Shown: positions 28,601 to 39,125 of the stretch, one piece after another
Numbering within the stretch: position 1 is the stretch's first letter
Layout of the letters: every line of letters starts with the position of its first letter
From: Virgibacillus doumboii
GTDB taxonomy: Bacteria; Bacillota; Bacilli; Bacillales; Amphibacillaceae
DNA: 64,000 nucleotides
Reading direction: 5' to 3'
Assembly: GCF_902806455.1 (NCBI RefSeq)
Contig: NZ_CADCWQ010000001.1
Location: forward strand, 1,364,001 to 1,428,000
Position numbers and translations under genes: made by a program
The notes under the pieces: generated by a model
Seen by the model: the letters and a program-made list of their open reading frames with translations, nothing else
What the model was told of the DNA's origin: nothing
The model's database searches: none

Positions 28601-29881
28601 GTGTTTAAATTTAATGAAGAAAAAGGACAATTAAAGTGTTCATTTTGCGGAAAAGGTCAGGAACAAGTACGGAAGTTAGTAGCCGGGCCGGGCGTTTATA
28701 TATGTGATGAATGTATAGAACTTTGTACAGAAATTGTAGAAGAAGAGTTAGGAACCGAAGAGGAAACTGAATATAAGGAAATTCCAAAACCAAAGGAAAT
28801 CTGTGATACTCTGAATGATTATGTTATCGGTCAGGATAAGGCAAAAAAGAATTTATCTGTTGCGGTATATAATCATTACAAGCGGATTAATACACCAAAA
28901 AATTCAGATGATGTGGAACTGGCAAAAAGTAATATTGCCATGCTTGGACCAACCGGCAGCGGTAAAACATTACTTGCTCAAACACTTGCAAGAATCCTGA
29001 ATGTTCCCTTTGCAATGGCAGATGCTACATCATTAACTGAGGCAGGTTATGTCGGTGAAGATGTGGAGAATATTTTATTGAAGCTGATCCAGGCAGCAGA
29101 TTATGATGTGGAAAAAGCTGAAAAAGGGATTATTTACATTGATGAAATCGATAAAGTTGCCCGTAAATCAGAAAACCCTTCAATCACACGTGATGTATCT
29201 GGTGAAGGCGTACAGCAAGCCCTATTGAAAATCCTTGAGGGAACGGTAGCAAGTGTACCTCCTCAAGGCGGGCGTAAACATCCACATCAGGAATTCATCC
29301 AAATTGATACGACCAACGTTTTATTTATCGTTGGTGGTGCCTTTGATGGTATTGACCAAATAATTAAGCGTCGTCTTGGCAAGAAAGTTATTGGCTTTGG
29401 TTCAAATGACGAAAAACAACAGGATCTGGATAAAGGCGAACTTCTGCAAAAAGTATTGCCTGAAGACTTATTGCGTTATGGCCTGATCCCTGAGTTCATC
29501 GGCAGAATTCCTGTTGTAGGCAGCCTGACACCATTGGATGAAGATGCATTGGTTGAAATTTTAACGAAACCGAAAAATGCACTTGTCAAACAGTACGAGA
29601 AACTGTTTGAAATAGATGATGTCGAACTTGAATTTGAAGAAGAGGCATTAGTAGAAATCTCTAAGAAGGCGATTGAACGAAAAACAGGTGCTCGCGGATT
29701 GCGTTCCATTATTGAAAGCATCATGCTTGATGTAATGTTTGAACTTCCTTCACGCGAGGATATTGAGAAGTGTATTATTACCAAAGATACAGTGGCCAAG
29801 GAAAATGGCAGTCCTAAACTCGTGTTTAGAGATGGAACTGTAAAAGAAGGCAATGAAAAGCTTCCTAAAGAAAGTGCATAA
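28601..29881 (+). CDS. clpX: ATP-dependent Clp protease ATP-binding subunit ClpX
   Basis: A AAA+ unfoldase that feeds ClpP; 426 aa. The N-terminal C4 zinc finger is CSFCGKGQ and CDECIELC (residues about 10-40). Walker A is GPTGSGKT and Walker B is [10 protein letters not shown]. The pore loop region [17 protein letters not shown] and the sensor-2 region [10 protein letters not shown] are normal, and the IGF-type ClpP loop is represented by KVIGFGSN. The start is GTG 28601 with GGGGTG upstream. In B. subtilis lonB follows; here lonA comes next. Confidence 0.97.
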   Translation: MFKFNEEKGQLKCSFCGKGQEQVRKLVAGPGVYICDECIELCTEIVEEELGTEEETEYKEIPKPKEICDTLNDYVIGQDKAKKNLSVAVYNHYKRINTPKNSDDVELAKSNIAMLGPTGSGKTLLAQTLARILNVPFAMADATSLTEAGYVGEDVENILLKLIQAADYDVEKAEKGIIYIDEIDKVARKSENPSITRDVSGEGVQQALLKILEGTVASVPPQGGRKHPHQEFIQIDTTNVLFIVGGAFDGIDQIIKRRLGKKVIGFGSNDEKQQDLDKGELLQKVLPEDLLRYGLIPEFIGRIPVVGSLTPLDEDALVEILTKPKNALVKQYEKLFEIDDVELEFEEEALVEISKKAIERKTGARGLRSIIESIMLDVMFELPSREDIEKCIITKDTVAKENGSPKLVFRDGTVKEGNEKLPKESA

Positions 29882-29908
29882 TTTATGATGATGTAAATAA
29901 AATAATCT

Positions 29909-29985
29909 GAGACTGACAAAGGTGGAAACTCCTTTTTGTGCATGTGTTTCTTTAAGGGGAAATAAAAGCCATTGTCAGTCTCTTT
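29909..29985 (+). terminator. Long hairpin terminator after clpX
   Basis: GAGACTGACAA (29909-29919) pairs perfectly with TTGTCAGTCTC (29972-29982), followed by a short T tract. The loop of about 52 nt carries a smaller stem-loop (AAGG...CCTTTTT). The nested design resembles the hairpin after cvpA. Confidence 0.6.
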
Positions 29986-30122
29986 CTATGTTGGCAGTGT
30001 TTAGTTTTAAATCATCAGGTAATACTAAAAGCAATATTCTTTTACAAACGGGCAAGAATTATATAAACTTTAACCAGTAAAGAAATACATAAAAATTCCA
30101 GTATTTATCGGAGGTACATACT

Positions 30123-32453
30123 ATGACAAAAGAAACGAATCAACTACCCCTCCTACCACTGCGCGGATTACTTGTTTTCCCATCCATGGTACTGCATTTG
30201 GATGTTGGTCGTGATAAATCAGTAACAGCATTGGAAAAAGCAATGATGGATGATCATACCATTTTTCTGGCTGCCCAAAAGAAAGTTAGTTTGGACGATC
30301 CCGAGCCACAGGACATCTATCGTGTAGGTACGTTGGCAAAAGTTAAGCAAATGCTGAAGCTCCCGAATGGAACAATTCGTGTACTTGTTGAGGGCTTGCA
30401 GCGTGGGGAAATAATCCGTTTTATTGATGAAAAAGATGAATTTAATGTAGAGGTAAAAGAGCTTGAAGACGAGCATGCCGAGCAGAACGAAGAAGAAGCA
30501 CTCATGCGCTCATTACTGCGACAATTTGAGCAATATATAAAAGTTTCACAAAAGATAACAAAAGAGACATTGGCAACGGTATCTGATATTGATGAGCCAA
30601 GCAGACTTGCCGATTTAGTAACATCCCATTTATCGTTGAAAATTAAAGATAAACAGGACCTGCTTGAGACTATCAATGTAAAGGAACGCCTGCAGCAGCT
30701 GATTAAGCTTATTTCCAATGAGAAAAAAGTATTGGACCTTGAGAAGAAAATCGGTCAGCGTGTCAAAACGTCAATGGAGAAAACACAAAAGGAATACTAT
30801 TTACGTGAACAATTAAAGGCGATTCAAAAAGAACTTGGTGAAAAAGACGGTAAATCAGGTGAAGTAGGACAGCTGAAAGAAAAAGTTGAGAATTCGGACA
30901 TGCCTGAGCGGATTGTGGAAGTAGCTATGAAGGAGCTGGACAGGTATGAAAAAGTACCGCAAAGTTCTGCGGAAAGCTCAGTAATCCGAAATTATATTGA
31001 ATGGCTTCTGGCACTCCCATGGACAAATAAGACACAGGATACAATTGAAATAGATAATGCGCAGCAGATACTGGATGAAGATCACTACGGGCTCGAAAAA
31101 GTAAAGGAACGAATCCTGGAATATCTGGCTGTACAAAAACTGACTCAATCTATAAAAGGTCCAATTTTATGTCTAGTCGGACCACCCGGAGTTGGTAAAA
31201 CATCGCTTGCCAAGTCAATTGCCCGTTCGATTAACCGGAATTTTGTCCGCATGTCTTTAGGCGGAATAAGAGATGAGGCGGAAATTCGCGGTCACAGGCG
31301 CACATATATCGGTGCAATGCCAGGTCGGATCATTCAAGGGATGAAAAAAGCGAAATCAATAAATCCGGTATTTTTATTGGATGAGATTGATAAAATGGCC
31401 AGTGATTTTCGGGGAGATCCATCTTCAGCAATGCTTGAAGTTTTGGATCCTGAGCAGAACAGCAATTTCAGTGACCACTTTATTGAAGAAACATACGATT
31501 TATCGAATGTACTTTTTATAGCAACAGCCAACTATGTAAATAACATTCCGGGACCACTGCTGGATCGTATGGAACTAATATCGATTGCCGGGTATACTGA
31601 AGTTGAGAAGTTGCATATTGCGAAAGAACATCTGCTGTCAAAACAACTTAAGGAAAATGGACTGCAAAAAGGTAACTTGCAGGTTCGTGATGAGGCATTG
31701 CTGAAACTGATTCGCACGTATACAAGAGAAGCAGGTGTGCGCGGATTGGAGCGGCAGCTTGCCACACTTTGCCGGAAAGCAGCTAAGATTATCATTTCCG
31801 AGGATAGAAAACGGGTTGTTGTTACCGAAAAGAATATTGAAGAGTTATTGGGTAAACCTTTGTTTCGATATGGTCAAATGGAGGATGAAAATCAGATTGG
31901 TGCAGCTACAGGACTTGCTTACACTGCAGCCGGCGGGGATACGCTTTCAATCGAAGTTTCCCATTATCCTGGTAAAGGAAAGTTAACCTTAACCGGTAAA
32001 TTGGGTGATGTCATGCAGGAGTCAGCACAGGCAGCTTTCAGTTATATTCGCTCACGAGCTGAAGAGTTAAATATTGACCCTGATTTCCATGAAAAATATG
32101 ACATCCATATTCACGTCCCAGAAGGTGCGACACCGAAAGACGGACCTTCAGCGGGGATTACGATGGCAACCGCACTTGTATCTGCATTAACGGGCAGAGC
32201 TGTGAAAAAAGAAGTTGGAATGACGGGGGAAATTACGTTACGTGGACGTGTCCTGCCGATAGGTGGCTTGAAGGAAAAATCATTGAGTGCACACCGTGCT
32301 GGAATAACAACCATTATCATTCCTGAAGAGAATGAAAAAGATATTGAGGATATACCAAAAAGTGTTCGTGAAGACCTTACCTTTATTAAAGTAAATCATC
32401 TTGATCAAGTTTTAAAACATGCACTGGTGGCTGAAGCTAATGAAGGTAAATAA
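30123..32453 (+). CDS. lonA: ATP-dependent protease La (LonA)
   Basis: A 776-aa AAA+ serine protease that degrades damaged and regulatory proteins. Domains: the N-terminal LON substrate domain ([23 protein letters not shown]), coiled coil about 190-250, Walker A GPPGVGKT near 355, Walker [10 protein letters not shown], and the protease domain with catalytic serine in [15 protein letters not shown] and the lysine region [19 protein letters not shown] precedes the ATG. Its 3' end overlaps ysxC by 11 nt. No lonB lies between clpX and this gene, unlike in B. subtilis. Confidence 0.97.
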   Translation: MTKETNQLPLLPLRGLLVFPSMVLHLDVGRDKSVTALEKAMMDDHTIFLAAQKKVSLDDPEPQDIYRVGTLAKVKQMLKLPNGTIRVLVEGLQRGEIIRFIDEKDEFNVEVKELEDEHAEQNEEEALMRSLLRQFEQYIKVSQKITKETLATVSDIDEPSRLADLVTSHLSLKIKDKQDLLETINVKERLQQLIKLISNEKKVLDLEKKIGQRVKTSMEKTQKEYYLREQLKAIQKELGEKDGKSGEVGQLKEKVENSDMPERIVEVAMKELDRYEKVPQSSAESSVIRNYIEWLLALPWTNKTQDTIEIDNAQQILDEDHYGLEKVKERILEYLAVQKLTQSIKGPILCLVGPPGVGKTSLAKSIARSINRNFVRMSLGGIRDEAEIRGHRRTYIGAMPGRIIQGMKKAKSINPVFLLDEIDKMASDFRGDPSSAMLEVLDPEQNSNFSDHFIEETYDLSNVLFIATANYVNNIPGPLLDRMELISIAGYTEVEKLHIAKEHLLSKQLKENGLQKGNLQVRDEALLKLIRTYTREAGVRGLERQLATLCRKAAKIIISEDRKRVVVTEKNIEELLGKPLFRYGQMEDENQIGAATGLAYTAAGGDTLSIEVSHYPGKGKLTLTGKLGDVMQESAQAAFSYIRSRAEELNIDPDFHEKYDIHIHVPEGATPKDGPSAGITMATALVSALTGRAVKKEVGMTGEITLRGRVLPIGGLKEKSLSAHRAGITTIIIPEENEKDIEDIPKSVREDLTFIKVNHLDQVLKHALVAEANEGK

Positions 32454-33024
32454 TGCAGAAATTGTAATCAGTGCGGTCAGTAAAAAGCAATACCCGGGTG
32501 ACAGGCTTCCTGAAATCGCCCTGGCTGGCCGTTCCAATGTTGGTAAATCATCGTTTATCAACAAACTTATCCATCGGAAAAATCTTGCCCGTACATCATC
32601 AAAACCAGGCAAGACACAGACATTAAATTTCTATAAAATTAATGAAGCCTTCTATTTTGTTGATGTTCCCGGGTATGGATATGCCAAAGTTTCCAAAAAG
32701 GAACGGGAAAAATGGGGAACAATGATGGAAGAGTATTTTGAAACACGAGATTCGCTTAAGGCAGTAATGTTAATTACTGATATACGGCATGAACCAACGG
32801 CTGATGATGTGCAAATGTATGAGTTTTTAAAGTACTTCGAATTACCGGTGATCGTCATCGCAACCAAATTGGATAAAGTTCCAAAAGGTAAACGTGCGAA
32901 ACATCTGAAGCGGACAAAGCAAACGCTGCAGGTGGAGTCAGGGGACATTGTCATTCCTTTTTCAGCTGAAACCGGTGAAGGTAAAGATGAAGCGTGGGGC
33001 ACTATCAGGAATTATTTAAATTAA
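32443..33024 (+). CDS. ysxC: Ribosome biogenesis GTPase YsxC/EngB
   Basis: A 193-aa essential GTPase for 50S assembly. G1 is GRSNVGKS, G3 is [10 protein letters not shown] and G4 is ATKLDKV. The chosen ATG 32443 lies inside the lonA end and gives [13 protein letters not shown], matching the family start; GGTGGCTGA is upstream. This suggests translational coupling with lonA, as in B. subtilis. A terminator follows. Confidence 0.95.
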   Translation, partial: KVNNAEIVISAVSKKQYPGDRLPEIALAGRSNVGKSSFINKLIHRKNLARTSSKPGKTQTLNFYKINEAFYFVDVPGYGYAKVSKKEREKWGTMMEEYFETRDSLKAVMLITDIRHEPTADDVQMYEFLKYFELPVIVIATKLDKVPKGKRAKHLKRTKQTLQVESGDIVIPFSAETGEGKDEAWGTIRNYLN

Positions 33025-33032
33025 ATTACAGG

Positions 33033-33065
33033 AAATGCTCTTTCGTAATGAAAGAGCATTTTTAA
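33033..33065 (+). terminator. Terminator after ysxC
   Basis: AAATGCTCTTTC / GAAAGAGCATTT perfect 12-bp stem, 5-nt loop, T5. Confidence 0.92.
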
Positions 33066-33221
33066 TTACTGGGTTTTCAGAAAAATGAAAGAACTAAAGA
33101 GTATTTAAAAGAATCATATTGCATATATACGTATGTGAGAGATATTATCATCACATTCGTTTAAATGTATGTATTGTACCGTATTTGAACTTCAATGTAA
33201 TTCGGTGATCCACCGGGTATT

Positions 33222-33230
33222 TGATATAAT
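33222..33230 (+). promoter_or_regulatory. Extended -10 promoter for the ABC transporter
   Basis: TGATATAAT is a TGN-extended perfect -10 (TATAAT at 33225-33230) without a good -35. The leader to the first gene is about 80 nt. No riboswitch or operator is recognised in the gap 33066-33315. Confidence 0.55.
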
Positions 33231-33315
33231 TTTATGTACAAGTGCGCGGTAAATATAAAGCGGTGTGGGTTAATTAGTTCCAAAAAAAAAAAGAAATGGG
33301 GAGGATTTTTCGTTT

Positions 33316-34131
33316 ATGAAAAAACTGAAAATTACAGTACTTTTCGCTATTATTGTGCTTGTTTTAGCAGCGTGTGGAAGTAGCGAAAGTGGGAATGGTG
33401 ATACTTCATCCGGTGATGGTGAAGGAAGTTCTTATAATCTAGTTGAGGAAGGCAAGCTTAATTTTGCTTCGTCAGGTGAGTTCAGGCCATTCAGCTATAT
33501 GGAAAACGGAGAAATGGACGGATACGATGTTGCAGTTGCAAAAGCCATTGCTGAAAAGTTAGGACTTGAAGCTGTCGCCAATAAGGCAAAATTCTCCGGG
33601 ATTGTTACTGGTGTAAAGCAGGGACGCTACGATATCGCTGTTGCCAGTCATACCATAACTGAGGAGCGCCTGGCACAGGTTGACTTTTCTGAGCCGTACT
33701 ATTATTCCGGTCCTGTAATTTATACAAGACCTGACAGTGATATTAAATCAGCGGACGATCTGGAAGGAAAGGAAATATCTGTTTCAAGAGGATCTACCTA
33801 CGTTGAAATGGCAAAAGAGTATACAGACAATATTCCACAGGTTGACAGTGATGTGGTTGCACTTCAGTCATTGGCAAAAGGTCATCATGATGCAGTAATT
33901 ACCGACTCTGTTACAGGAAGCACTGCAATCGAGGATGGACTGGAAATTGCAGCTGTTGAACAACTTGGAGTCAGTAAGCAGGCGGTTGCTGTCAATAAAG
34001 AAAGTGATAAACTGCTTGAAGATATTAATACAGCGCTAAAAGAATTGAAGGAAAGTGGAAAGCTTGAGGAATTATCAATGGAATACGTTGGTGCAGACAT
34101 CACCAAAGATCCTGAAAAATCAAGCGAATAA
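33316..34131 (+). CDS. Amino-acid ABC transporter substrate-binding lipoprotein
   Basis: A 271-aa family 3 solute-binding protein. The signal peptide ends at lipobox LAAC (Cys20), then a Ser/Gly-rich linker. The binding domain has FASSGEFRPFSYMENGEMDGYDVAVAKAIAEKLG and the ribosome-like cleft motif ASHTITEERLAQVDFSEPYYYSGPVIY, typical of polar amino acid or cystine/glutamine receptors. It is first in a three-gene importer operon. The ligand cannot be decided from sequence. Confidence 0.9.
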   Translation: MKKLKITVLFAIIVLVLAACGSSESGNGDTSSGDGEGSSYNLVEEGKLNFASSGEFRPFSYMENGEMDGYDVAVAKAIAEKLGLEAVANKAKFSGIVTGVKQGRYDIAVASHTITEERLAQVDFSEPYYYSGPVIYTRPDSDIKSADDLEGKEISVSRGSTYVEMAKEYTDNIPQVDSDVVALQSLAKGHHDAVITDSVTGSTAIEDGLEIAAVEQLGVSKQAVAVNKESDKLLEDINTALKELKESGKLEELSMEYVGADITKDPEKSSE

Positions 34132-34211
34132 TTGCGGAAGCTGACAAAACATTAAATGCAAATGTGCGCTCATTATGCGCACATTTGTGCCTTAAAAGGA
34201 GTTGAAATTTA

Positions 34212-34874
34212 TTGTCTGCAATCACACATTTTTTTGAAGTATTTACGGGAAGTTTTGATTTATTTTTAAATGGGCTTTGGCTGACATTTCTTTTATCAGC
34301 CGCCTCATTGGTAATTGCATTTATAATCGGTCTGTTTTTTGCGATACTTAAAATCTCAAATATAAAAATTTTGGAATGGATAGCAGATGCATATATTTGG
34401 CTGGTTCGTGGAACACCGTTGATTGTGCAAATATTTGTCCTGTATTATGGTCTGGTGGAAATTGTCCTTATTCCTATGTTCTGGGCAGGAGTAGCCGGAC
34501 TTGCATTTCATAGTGGTGCTTATATTGCCGAAATTATTCGTGGTGCAATTCAATCCATTGATAAAGGGCAGCGAGAGGCTGGTCGTACGCTGGGGATGAC
34601 AAAAGGGCTTACAATGCGAAGAATCATTTTGCCACAGGCATTTCGAAGGGCGGTACCATCGCTTGGTAACCAATTTATTATTGGTATTAAGGACTCCTCA
34701 CTTGTTTCATTCATCGGTATGCAGGAATTATTCGGTGTTGCCAGTACCCAGGGCTCGAATAACTTCGACTACCTTCCGTATTATCTAACCGTAGCAGTTT
34801 ATTACCTGTTCATTGTATTGATTCTTACATTATTAGTGAATATGCTTGAGAAGAAATTGGCTCAAAGTGATTAA
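34212..34874 (+). CDS. Amino-acid ABC transporter permease
   Basis: A 220-aa HisM/GlnP-type permease with about five transmembrane helices. The family motif LVRGTPLIVQIFVLYYG is near residue 60-76. The EAA loop GAIQSIDKGQREAGRTLGMTKGLTMRRIILPQA contacts the ATPase. The start is TTG 34212, with AAAGGAG 11 nt upstream. It sits between the receptor and ATPase genes. Confidence 0.92.
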   Translation: MSAITHFFEVFTGSFDLFLNGLWLTFLLSAASLVIAFIIGLFFAILKISNIKILEWIADAYIWLVRGTPLIVQIFVLYYGLVEIVLIPMFWAGVAGLAFHSGAYIAEIIRGAIQSIDKGQREAGRTLGMTKGLTMRRIILPQAFRRAVPSLGNQFIIGIKDSSLVSFIGMQELFGVASTQGSNNFDYLPYYLTVAVYYLFIVLILTLLVNMLEKKLAQSD

Positions 34875-34889
34875 GCGAGGAGGTTTAAC

Positions 34890-35630
34890 ATGAGTGAAAA
34901 CCAGGAAATGATCCGGGTTGAGAAGTTGAATAAATCATTTGGTGATTTACATGTTTTAAAGGATATAGACTTAACTGTTCATGAAAGTGATGTTGTTGTA
35001 CTGATCGGTGCAAGTGGATCCGGGAAGAGTACATTGCTTCGTTGTTTAAACTTTCTGGAGATGAAAAACAGCGGGAACGTTATTATTGAAGGTGAACAAA
35101 TTGAGGCAGATACCCATGACTTAAACAAAGTAAGGGAACGTGTCGGCATGGTATTTCAGCATTTTAACCTTTTCCCGCATAAAACGGTTATCGGAAATGT
35201 TATCGAGGCACCAACACAGGTGAAAGGAATAAAAAAAGATCAGGCTATTAAAGAAGGAAAAGAATTACTGGACAAAGTCGGTTTAGGTGATAAATATGAT
35301 GTATATCCATCGACATTATCCGGTGGCCAGAAACAACGCGTTGCCATTGCCCGGGCATTGGCAATGAAACCCGATGTTATGCTTTTTGATGAACCAACGT
35401 CAGCACTTGACCCTGAGCTTGTCGGAGAAGTACTATCCACGATGAAAGAGCTGGCAGATGAAGGGATGACAATGGTTGTCGTCACGCATGAAATGGGCTT
35501 TGCGCGTGAAGTCGGTGATTCAGTAGTTTATATGCATGATGGCAAGATAGTCGAATACGGACCACCTGGTGAACTGTTTGATAATCCAAAAGAAGAACGC
35601 ACACAAGCTTTTTTGAGTTCGATATTATAG
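34890..35630 (+). CDS. Amino-acid ABC transporter ATP-binding protein
   Basis: A 246-aa GlnQ/HisP-type ATPase. Walker A is GASGSGKST, the Q-loop is in [12 protein letters not shown], the signature is LSGGQKQR, Walker B is [12 protein letters not shown] and the H-loop is [20 protein letters not shown] precedes the ATG, 15 nt after the permease. It energises the importer formed by the two upstream genes. Confidence 0.95.
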   Translation: MSENQEMIRVEKLNKSFGDLHVLKDIDLTVHESDVVVLIGASGSGKSTLLRCLNFLEMKNSGNVIIEGEQIEADTHDLNKVRERVGMVFQHFNLFPHKTVIGNVIEAPTQVKGIKKDQAIKEGKELLDKVGLGDKYDVYPSTLSGGQKQRVAIARALAMKPDVMLFDEPTSALDPELVGEVLSTMKELADEGMTMVVVTHEMGFAREVGDSVVYMHDGKIVEYGPPGELFDNPKEERTQAFLSSIL

Positions 35631-35666
35631 TATAAAGAACATTATCTTTTTTTAGTTTTCTCACCG

Positions 35667-36174
35667 CAGTTGATATAAAATGCGAAGTAAAAGAAGATCG
35701 AGTGCTATAACACCGCTGCGGAAATACACTTCGCTTTCCGTGGACGGCTGCCCGGCCCTCTTCGTGCTTACGCACTCAATGGTCTCACCCAGGCCTTTCC
35801 TCCCACAGGAGTCTTCGTGTATTTCCTCCGCTGTATTTTGCTCATAATAAATAAAAATATCATTAAAAACAGGAGCTGGAATATGCGAGACTCCTGCGGG
35901 AAGAACAAGCTAGGCGAGACTCGGGAGCGAGGTACGAGCTGAGGAGGCTCGGTACTCGCCCGCGGCTAAGAAGACACTGCGAAAACGAACTTTTTGAGCA
36001 GATGTCGCCTTGTTACCCAGAGATGTGAAAGCATCCGCCCGAAGCGATCCCGGACGGTGGGGGAGAAATGAACGTATAAAAGCATTCCTGCGGTTGCGTC
36101 GCACTTTATAGAAACTGTTGAAAGTTTTATTCTTTAAGTTGAAGCAAATGGCAGGAATCTTTGGAAATCAACCT
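35667..36174. repeat. Mosaic palindromic intergenic element, copy 4
   Basis: Starts CAGTTGATATAAAATGCG (35667-35684), which is exactly the reverse complement of 802-819 in copy 1. The left module has CCGCTGCGGAAATACAC and the core with CGGCTGCCCGGCCCTC. The right module opens CAGGAGCTGGAATATGCGAG, includes the 62-bp cassette at 35965-36026, and ends near CGCACTTTATAGAAACTG and GCAAATGGCAGGAATC. It lies between the ABC transporter and the minus-strand membrane gene, with its end reaching that gene's terminator. Confidence 0.85.
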
Positions 36175-36176
36175 GC

Positions 36177-36209
36177 AAAAAATAATCCTCCCACAAAGGA
36201 AGGATTATT
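36177..36209. terminator. Bidirectional terminator at the end of the YsxD-like gene
   Basis: AATAATCCTCC / AGGATTATT arms with A and T runs outside. The stop codon of the minus-strand gene (36205-36207) lies inside the stem. Confidence 0.7.
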
Positions 36210-36687
36210 TTTTCCTTTTTAACCAATAAATACCTATTCCAATGAGTATAAGCGGCCAAAACCTTTCCAGAAGAGCGGTTAAGTCGTAAATCCAGCTAAA
36301 TGTAGCGGGGAGTCGGACGGAAAAGATCAATAATATCGAAATCACTGTTACCAGCACTCCCGCAAGAAAGCCTTTCTTCGTCCGAAGACCACGAACAATA
36401 AAAGCAATCCCAACAATCATCGGATAAACCGCCCAATGGTCAATCCAAAAGCCGTAGTGACTCAGTCCATGGAAATGAATTCCCAGACCTAGTACAATTG
36501 TACCGCTAAACAGGTGCTGGTAATCTTTTGATGTGTAACTATGAATAAGTAATGCGAGTCCAATGATAATAAGTAATGTAGGCCATGAATAAAAATCAGT
36601 TATAATGGGAATTTTCAATTCTCGTAACAGAAAATAAACCCCAATTCCAATTAAAATATATGCTGCAAATGAATTTTGCCGTTTCAC
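36205..36687 (-). CDS. Multi-span membrane protein (YsxD-like position)
   Basis: A 160-aa protein with about five hydrophobic segments (YILIGIGVYFLL, PTLLIIIGLALLI, VYPMIVGIAFIVRG, GVLVTVISILLIFS, WPLILIGIGIYWLKRKK). Repeated WP-LI-IG motifs are typical of the LiaF/DUF5668-type transmembrane region. B. subtilis has ysxD at this place before hemA, so this may be its counterpart. GTG 36687 is preferred because AAGAAGGG is 6 nt upstream; an ATG six codons earlier has no site. Role unknown. Confidence 0.75.
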   Translation of the reverse strand: MKRQNSFAAYILIGIGVYFLLRELKIPIITDFYSWPTLLIIIGLALLIHSYTSKDYQHLFSGTIVLGLGIHFHGLSHYGFWIDHWAVYPMIVGIAFIVRGLRTKKGFLAGVLVTVISILLIFSVRLPATFSWIYDLTALLERFWPLILIGIGIYWLKRKK

Positions 36688-36847
36688 TAATTTCCCTTCT
36701 TTCATGATTCAACGAATTGGGCTGAATTCTTGCTTCTTACATACTCGTATGATAAAGTACAAACGAGTTATAATACAATAATACGAATAACCTATAATAT
36801 TGTTTCAAAATCTGTTCACATTTTCAAAAAATGTACTGATTTGTCCA

Positions 36848-36856
36848 TGTTATAAT
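36848..36856 (+). promoter_or_regulatory. Extended -10 promoter for hemA
   Basis: TGTTATAAT: a TGN-extended perfect TATAAT (36851-36856), 37 nt before the hemA TTG start. The -35 is poor. Confidence 0.55.
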
Positions 36857-36893
36857 TAATCTGAATGTTTAAAGCATCTTGGGGGTAGTTACC

Positions 36894-38264
36894 TTGCACA
36901 TACTGAAAGTTGGATTGAATTATAAATCAACCCCATTAGAAATAAGGGAACAACTTACTTTTTCAGAGGATAGCCTTGATCAGGCCATGTTTCAATTAAA
37001 AGACAAGAAAAGTATTCTGGAAAATGTGATTGTCTCGACATGTAATCGTACAGAAGTATATGCGGTGGTTGATCAGGTTCATACGGGACGTTATTATATA
37101 AAACAATTTCTTGCCGACTGGTTTCAGGTCGATAAAGAAGATCTTTCTTCCTATTTGCGAATAGCTGAAAGTGACGGAGCGATAGAACATTTACTGCGTG
37201 TGTCAACCGGCCTTGATTCCATGATTTTAGGTGAGACACAGATATTGGGTCAGGTGAAACAGTCATTTTCAACAGCGCAGAAGATGCAAACTACCGGAAC
37301 TGTGTTTAATGAGTTATTTAAGCAGGCAATCACCTTTGCAAAACGGGCACATAAGGATACAGCTATAGGTGAGCATGCAGTATCTGTCAGCTATGCGGCT
37401 GTTGAACTTGCTAAAAAAATATTCGGCGATTTGGAAGAGAAACATGTTGTCATACTTGGTGCCGGTAAAATGGGAGAGCTTGCTGCTAAAAACCTGCATG
37501 GTTCAGGAGCATCGAAAATTACGGTTGTAAACCGCACATATGAAAAAGCGGAAGAACTCGCTGAAACGTTTCAGGCAAAAGCAGAACCTATTGATCATCT
37601 GGATAATCTGTTGCATGAAGCAGATATTCTCATCAGTTCAACCGGGTCAGATTCAGTTGTATTGACGAAAGAAAAACTTGAACCAATTCAAAAGAAACGT
37701 AAAGGCAGTCCATTGTTCCTTGTGGATATTGCTGTTCCGAGAGACCTGGACCCTAAAATAGAGGAATTGGACAGTGTTTTCTTATATGATATTGATGACC
37801 TGCAGCACATTGTTGATAAAAATCTGTCAGCCAGAAAAGCAGCTGCTGAAAATATCGAAATAATGCTTGAAGGTGAAATTGTTACTTTCAACGAATGGTT
37901 GCAAACACTTGGAGTTGTACCGGTTATTTCGGCACTTCGTCAAAAAGCGCTCTCCATTCAGGGTGAAACAATGAAGAGCATTGAACGAAAGATGCCTGAT
38001 CTGACTGCTCGTGAGAAGAAAGTACTTAATAAACATACGAAAAGTATTATTAATCAACTTTTAAAAGAGCCAATAACACAGGTTAAAGAATTGGCAGCAG
38101 TTGAAAACAGTGAGGAATCACTTCAGCTGTTTATTGATATATTTGGCATCGAAAGTGAAGTACAGACTGAGTTGGTAAAACAGGCAAAAAAAAATCCGAC
38201 TGCAGCAAACTCAAAACAAAATAAAAATAAAAAAGTATCCATTCCTTTAACATCACCACAGTAA
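36894..38264 (+). CDS. hemA: Glutamyl-tRNA reductase
   Basis: The first enzyme of the C5 heme pathway converts Glu-tRNA to glutamate-1-semialdehyde with NADPH. The catalytic cysteine is in [13 protein letters not shown] (about residue 50). The NADPH site is [18 protein letters not shown] dimerisation helix region follows. The start is TTG 36894, which gives (M)[12 protein letters not shown], matching the B. subtilis start, with GGGGGT upstream; length 456 aa. It opens the hem cluster. Confidence 0.95.
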   Translation: MHILKVGLNYKSTPLEIREQLTFSEDSLDQAMFQLKDKKSILENVIVSTCNRTEVYAVVDQVHTGRYYIKQFLADWFQVDKEDLSSYLRIAESDGAIEHLLRVSTGLDSMILGETQILGQVKQSFSTAQKMQTTGTVFNELFKQAITFAKRAHKDTAIGEHAVSVSYAAVELAKKIFGDLEEKHVVILGAGKMGELAAKNLHGSGASKITVVNRTYEKAEELAETFQAKAEPIDHLDNLLHEADILISSTGSDSVVLTKEKLEPIQKKRKGSPLFLVDIAVPRDLDPKIEELDSVFLYDIDDLQHIVDKNLSARKAAAENIEIMLEGEIVTFNEWLQTLGVVPVISALRQKALSIQGETMKSIERKMPDLTAREKKVLNKHTKSIINQLLKEPITQVKELAAVENSEESLQLFIDIFGIESEVQTELVKQAKKNPTAANSKQNKNKKVSIPLTSPQ

Positions 38265-38282
38265 GATGAAAGGATTTCTATT

Positions 38283-39101
38283 ATGATTGAAGCGAAATGG
38301 CTTTATGAAATCATACTTATTATCTATGGATTGAGTCTGATTGGATACTTCATTGATTTTATTCAGAGTAACCGGAGGGCAAACGCAATCGCCTTCTGGT
38401 TACTTAGTATGGTCTGGCTTATCCAAACCGTTTTTATTCTGAACCAGATATTTATTGAGAAAAGTTTCCCGGTATTAACGTTATATGACGGCTTATCTTT
38501 CTATGCATGGGTGCTGATTTCTTTTTCATTGATTATTAATAAACTCTTTCGCATCCATTTTATTCTTTTTTTCACCAATTTAGTAGGTTTCTTTATTCTG
38601 CTGCTGTATATTTCAACCGGGGCACAGGAACATCTTCATGGACAGGGAATACAATTGGTAAACGAAATATTGATAACACATATAACGCTGGCGATAGTTT
38701 CTTATGGTTTCTTTACCGTTGCTTTTCTTTTTTCCATTATGTATATCGTTCAATACCGATTTTTAAAAGAGAAAAAAGGACTGGACTGGATTTGGAGATT
38801 TGGTGATTTAAATAAGCTTGATTTATATTCTTTTAAAACAATTACATTGGGTGTCCCATTATTAACGATTGCAATTATAATGGGGGTCGTATGGGCCTAT
38901 GCCGCCAATGCCGAGTTTTATTGGTTTGATTTGAAGACGATTGGTTCCATACTTGTATTAATCGTTTATATCATTTATTTACTGTTGCGTTTAGTAAAAG
39001 GCTATAGTGGAAAATCAATATCTGTTTATAATATTGCTGCTTTTCTTGTGTTACTGATTAATTTCTTTTTGTTTAGCATATTATCAAACTTTCATTTTTA
39101 A
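38283..39101 (+). CDS. hemX: HemX/CcsA-like membrane protein
   Basis: A 272-aa membrane protein with about eight hydrophobic helices, resembling the cytochrome c assembly family (HITLAIVSYGFFTVAFLFSIMYIVQYRFLKEK). In B. subtilis HemX lowers the amount of HemA. It is 18 nt after hemA and 24 nt before hemC, inside the heme operon. Confidence 0.92.
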   Translation: MIEAKWLYEIILIIYGLSLIGYFIDFIQSNRRANAIAFWLLSMVWLIQTVFILNQIFIEKSFPVLTLYDGLSFYAWVLISFSLIINKLFRIHFILFFTNLVGFFILLLYISTGAQEHLHGQGIQLVNEILITHITLAIVSYGFFTVAFLFSIMYIVQYRFLKEKKGLDWIWRFGDLNKLDLYSFKTITLGVPLLTIAIIMGVVWAYAANAEFYWFDLKTIGSILVLIVYIIYLLLRLVKGYSGKSISVYNIAAFLVLLINFFLFSILSNFHF

Positions 39102-39125
39102 CAGTATATTTAGGAGGATGCCAAA

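Noticed and set aside
33066..33315. Riboswitch before the amino-acid ABC transporter
   Set aside because: No recognisable conserved riboswitch core or terminator/antiterminator pair is visible in the leader.
36706..36893. PerR box before hemA
   Set aside because: TTATAAT-like words occur (about 36767 and 36850), but none forms the 15-bp TTATAATNATTATAA palindrome well enough.
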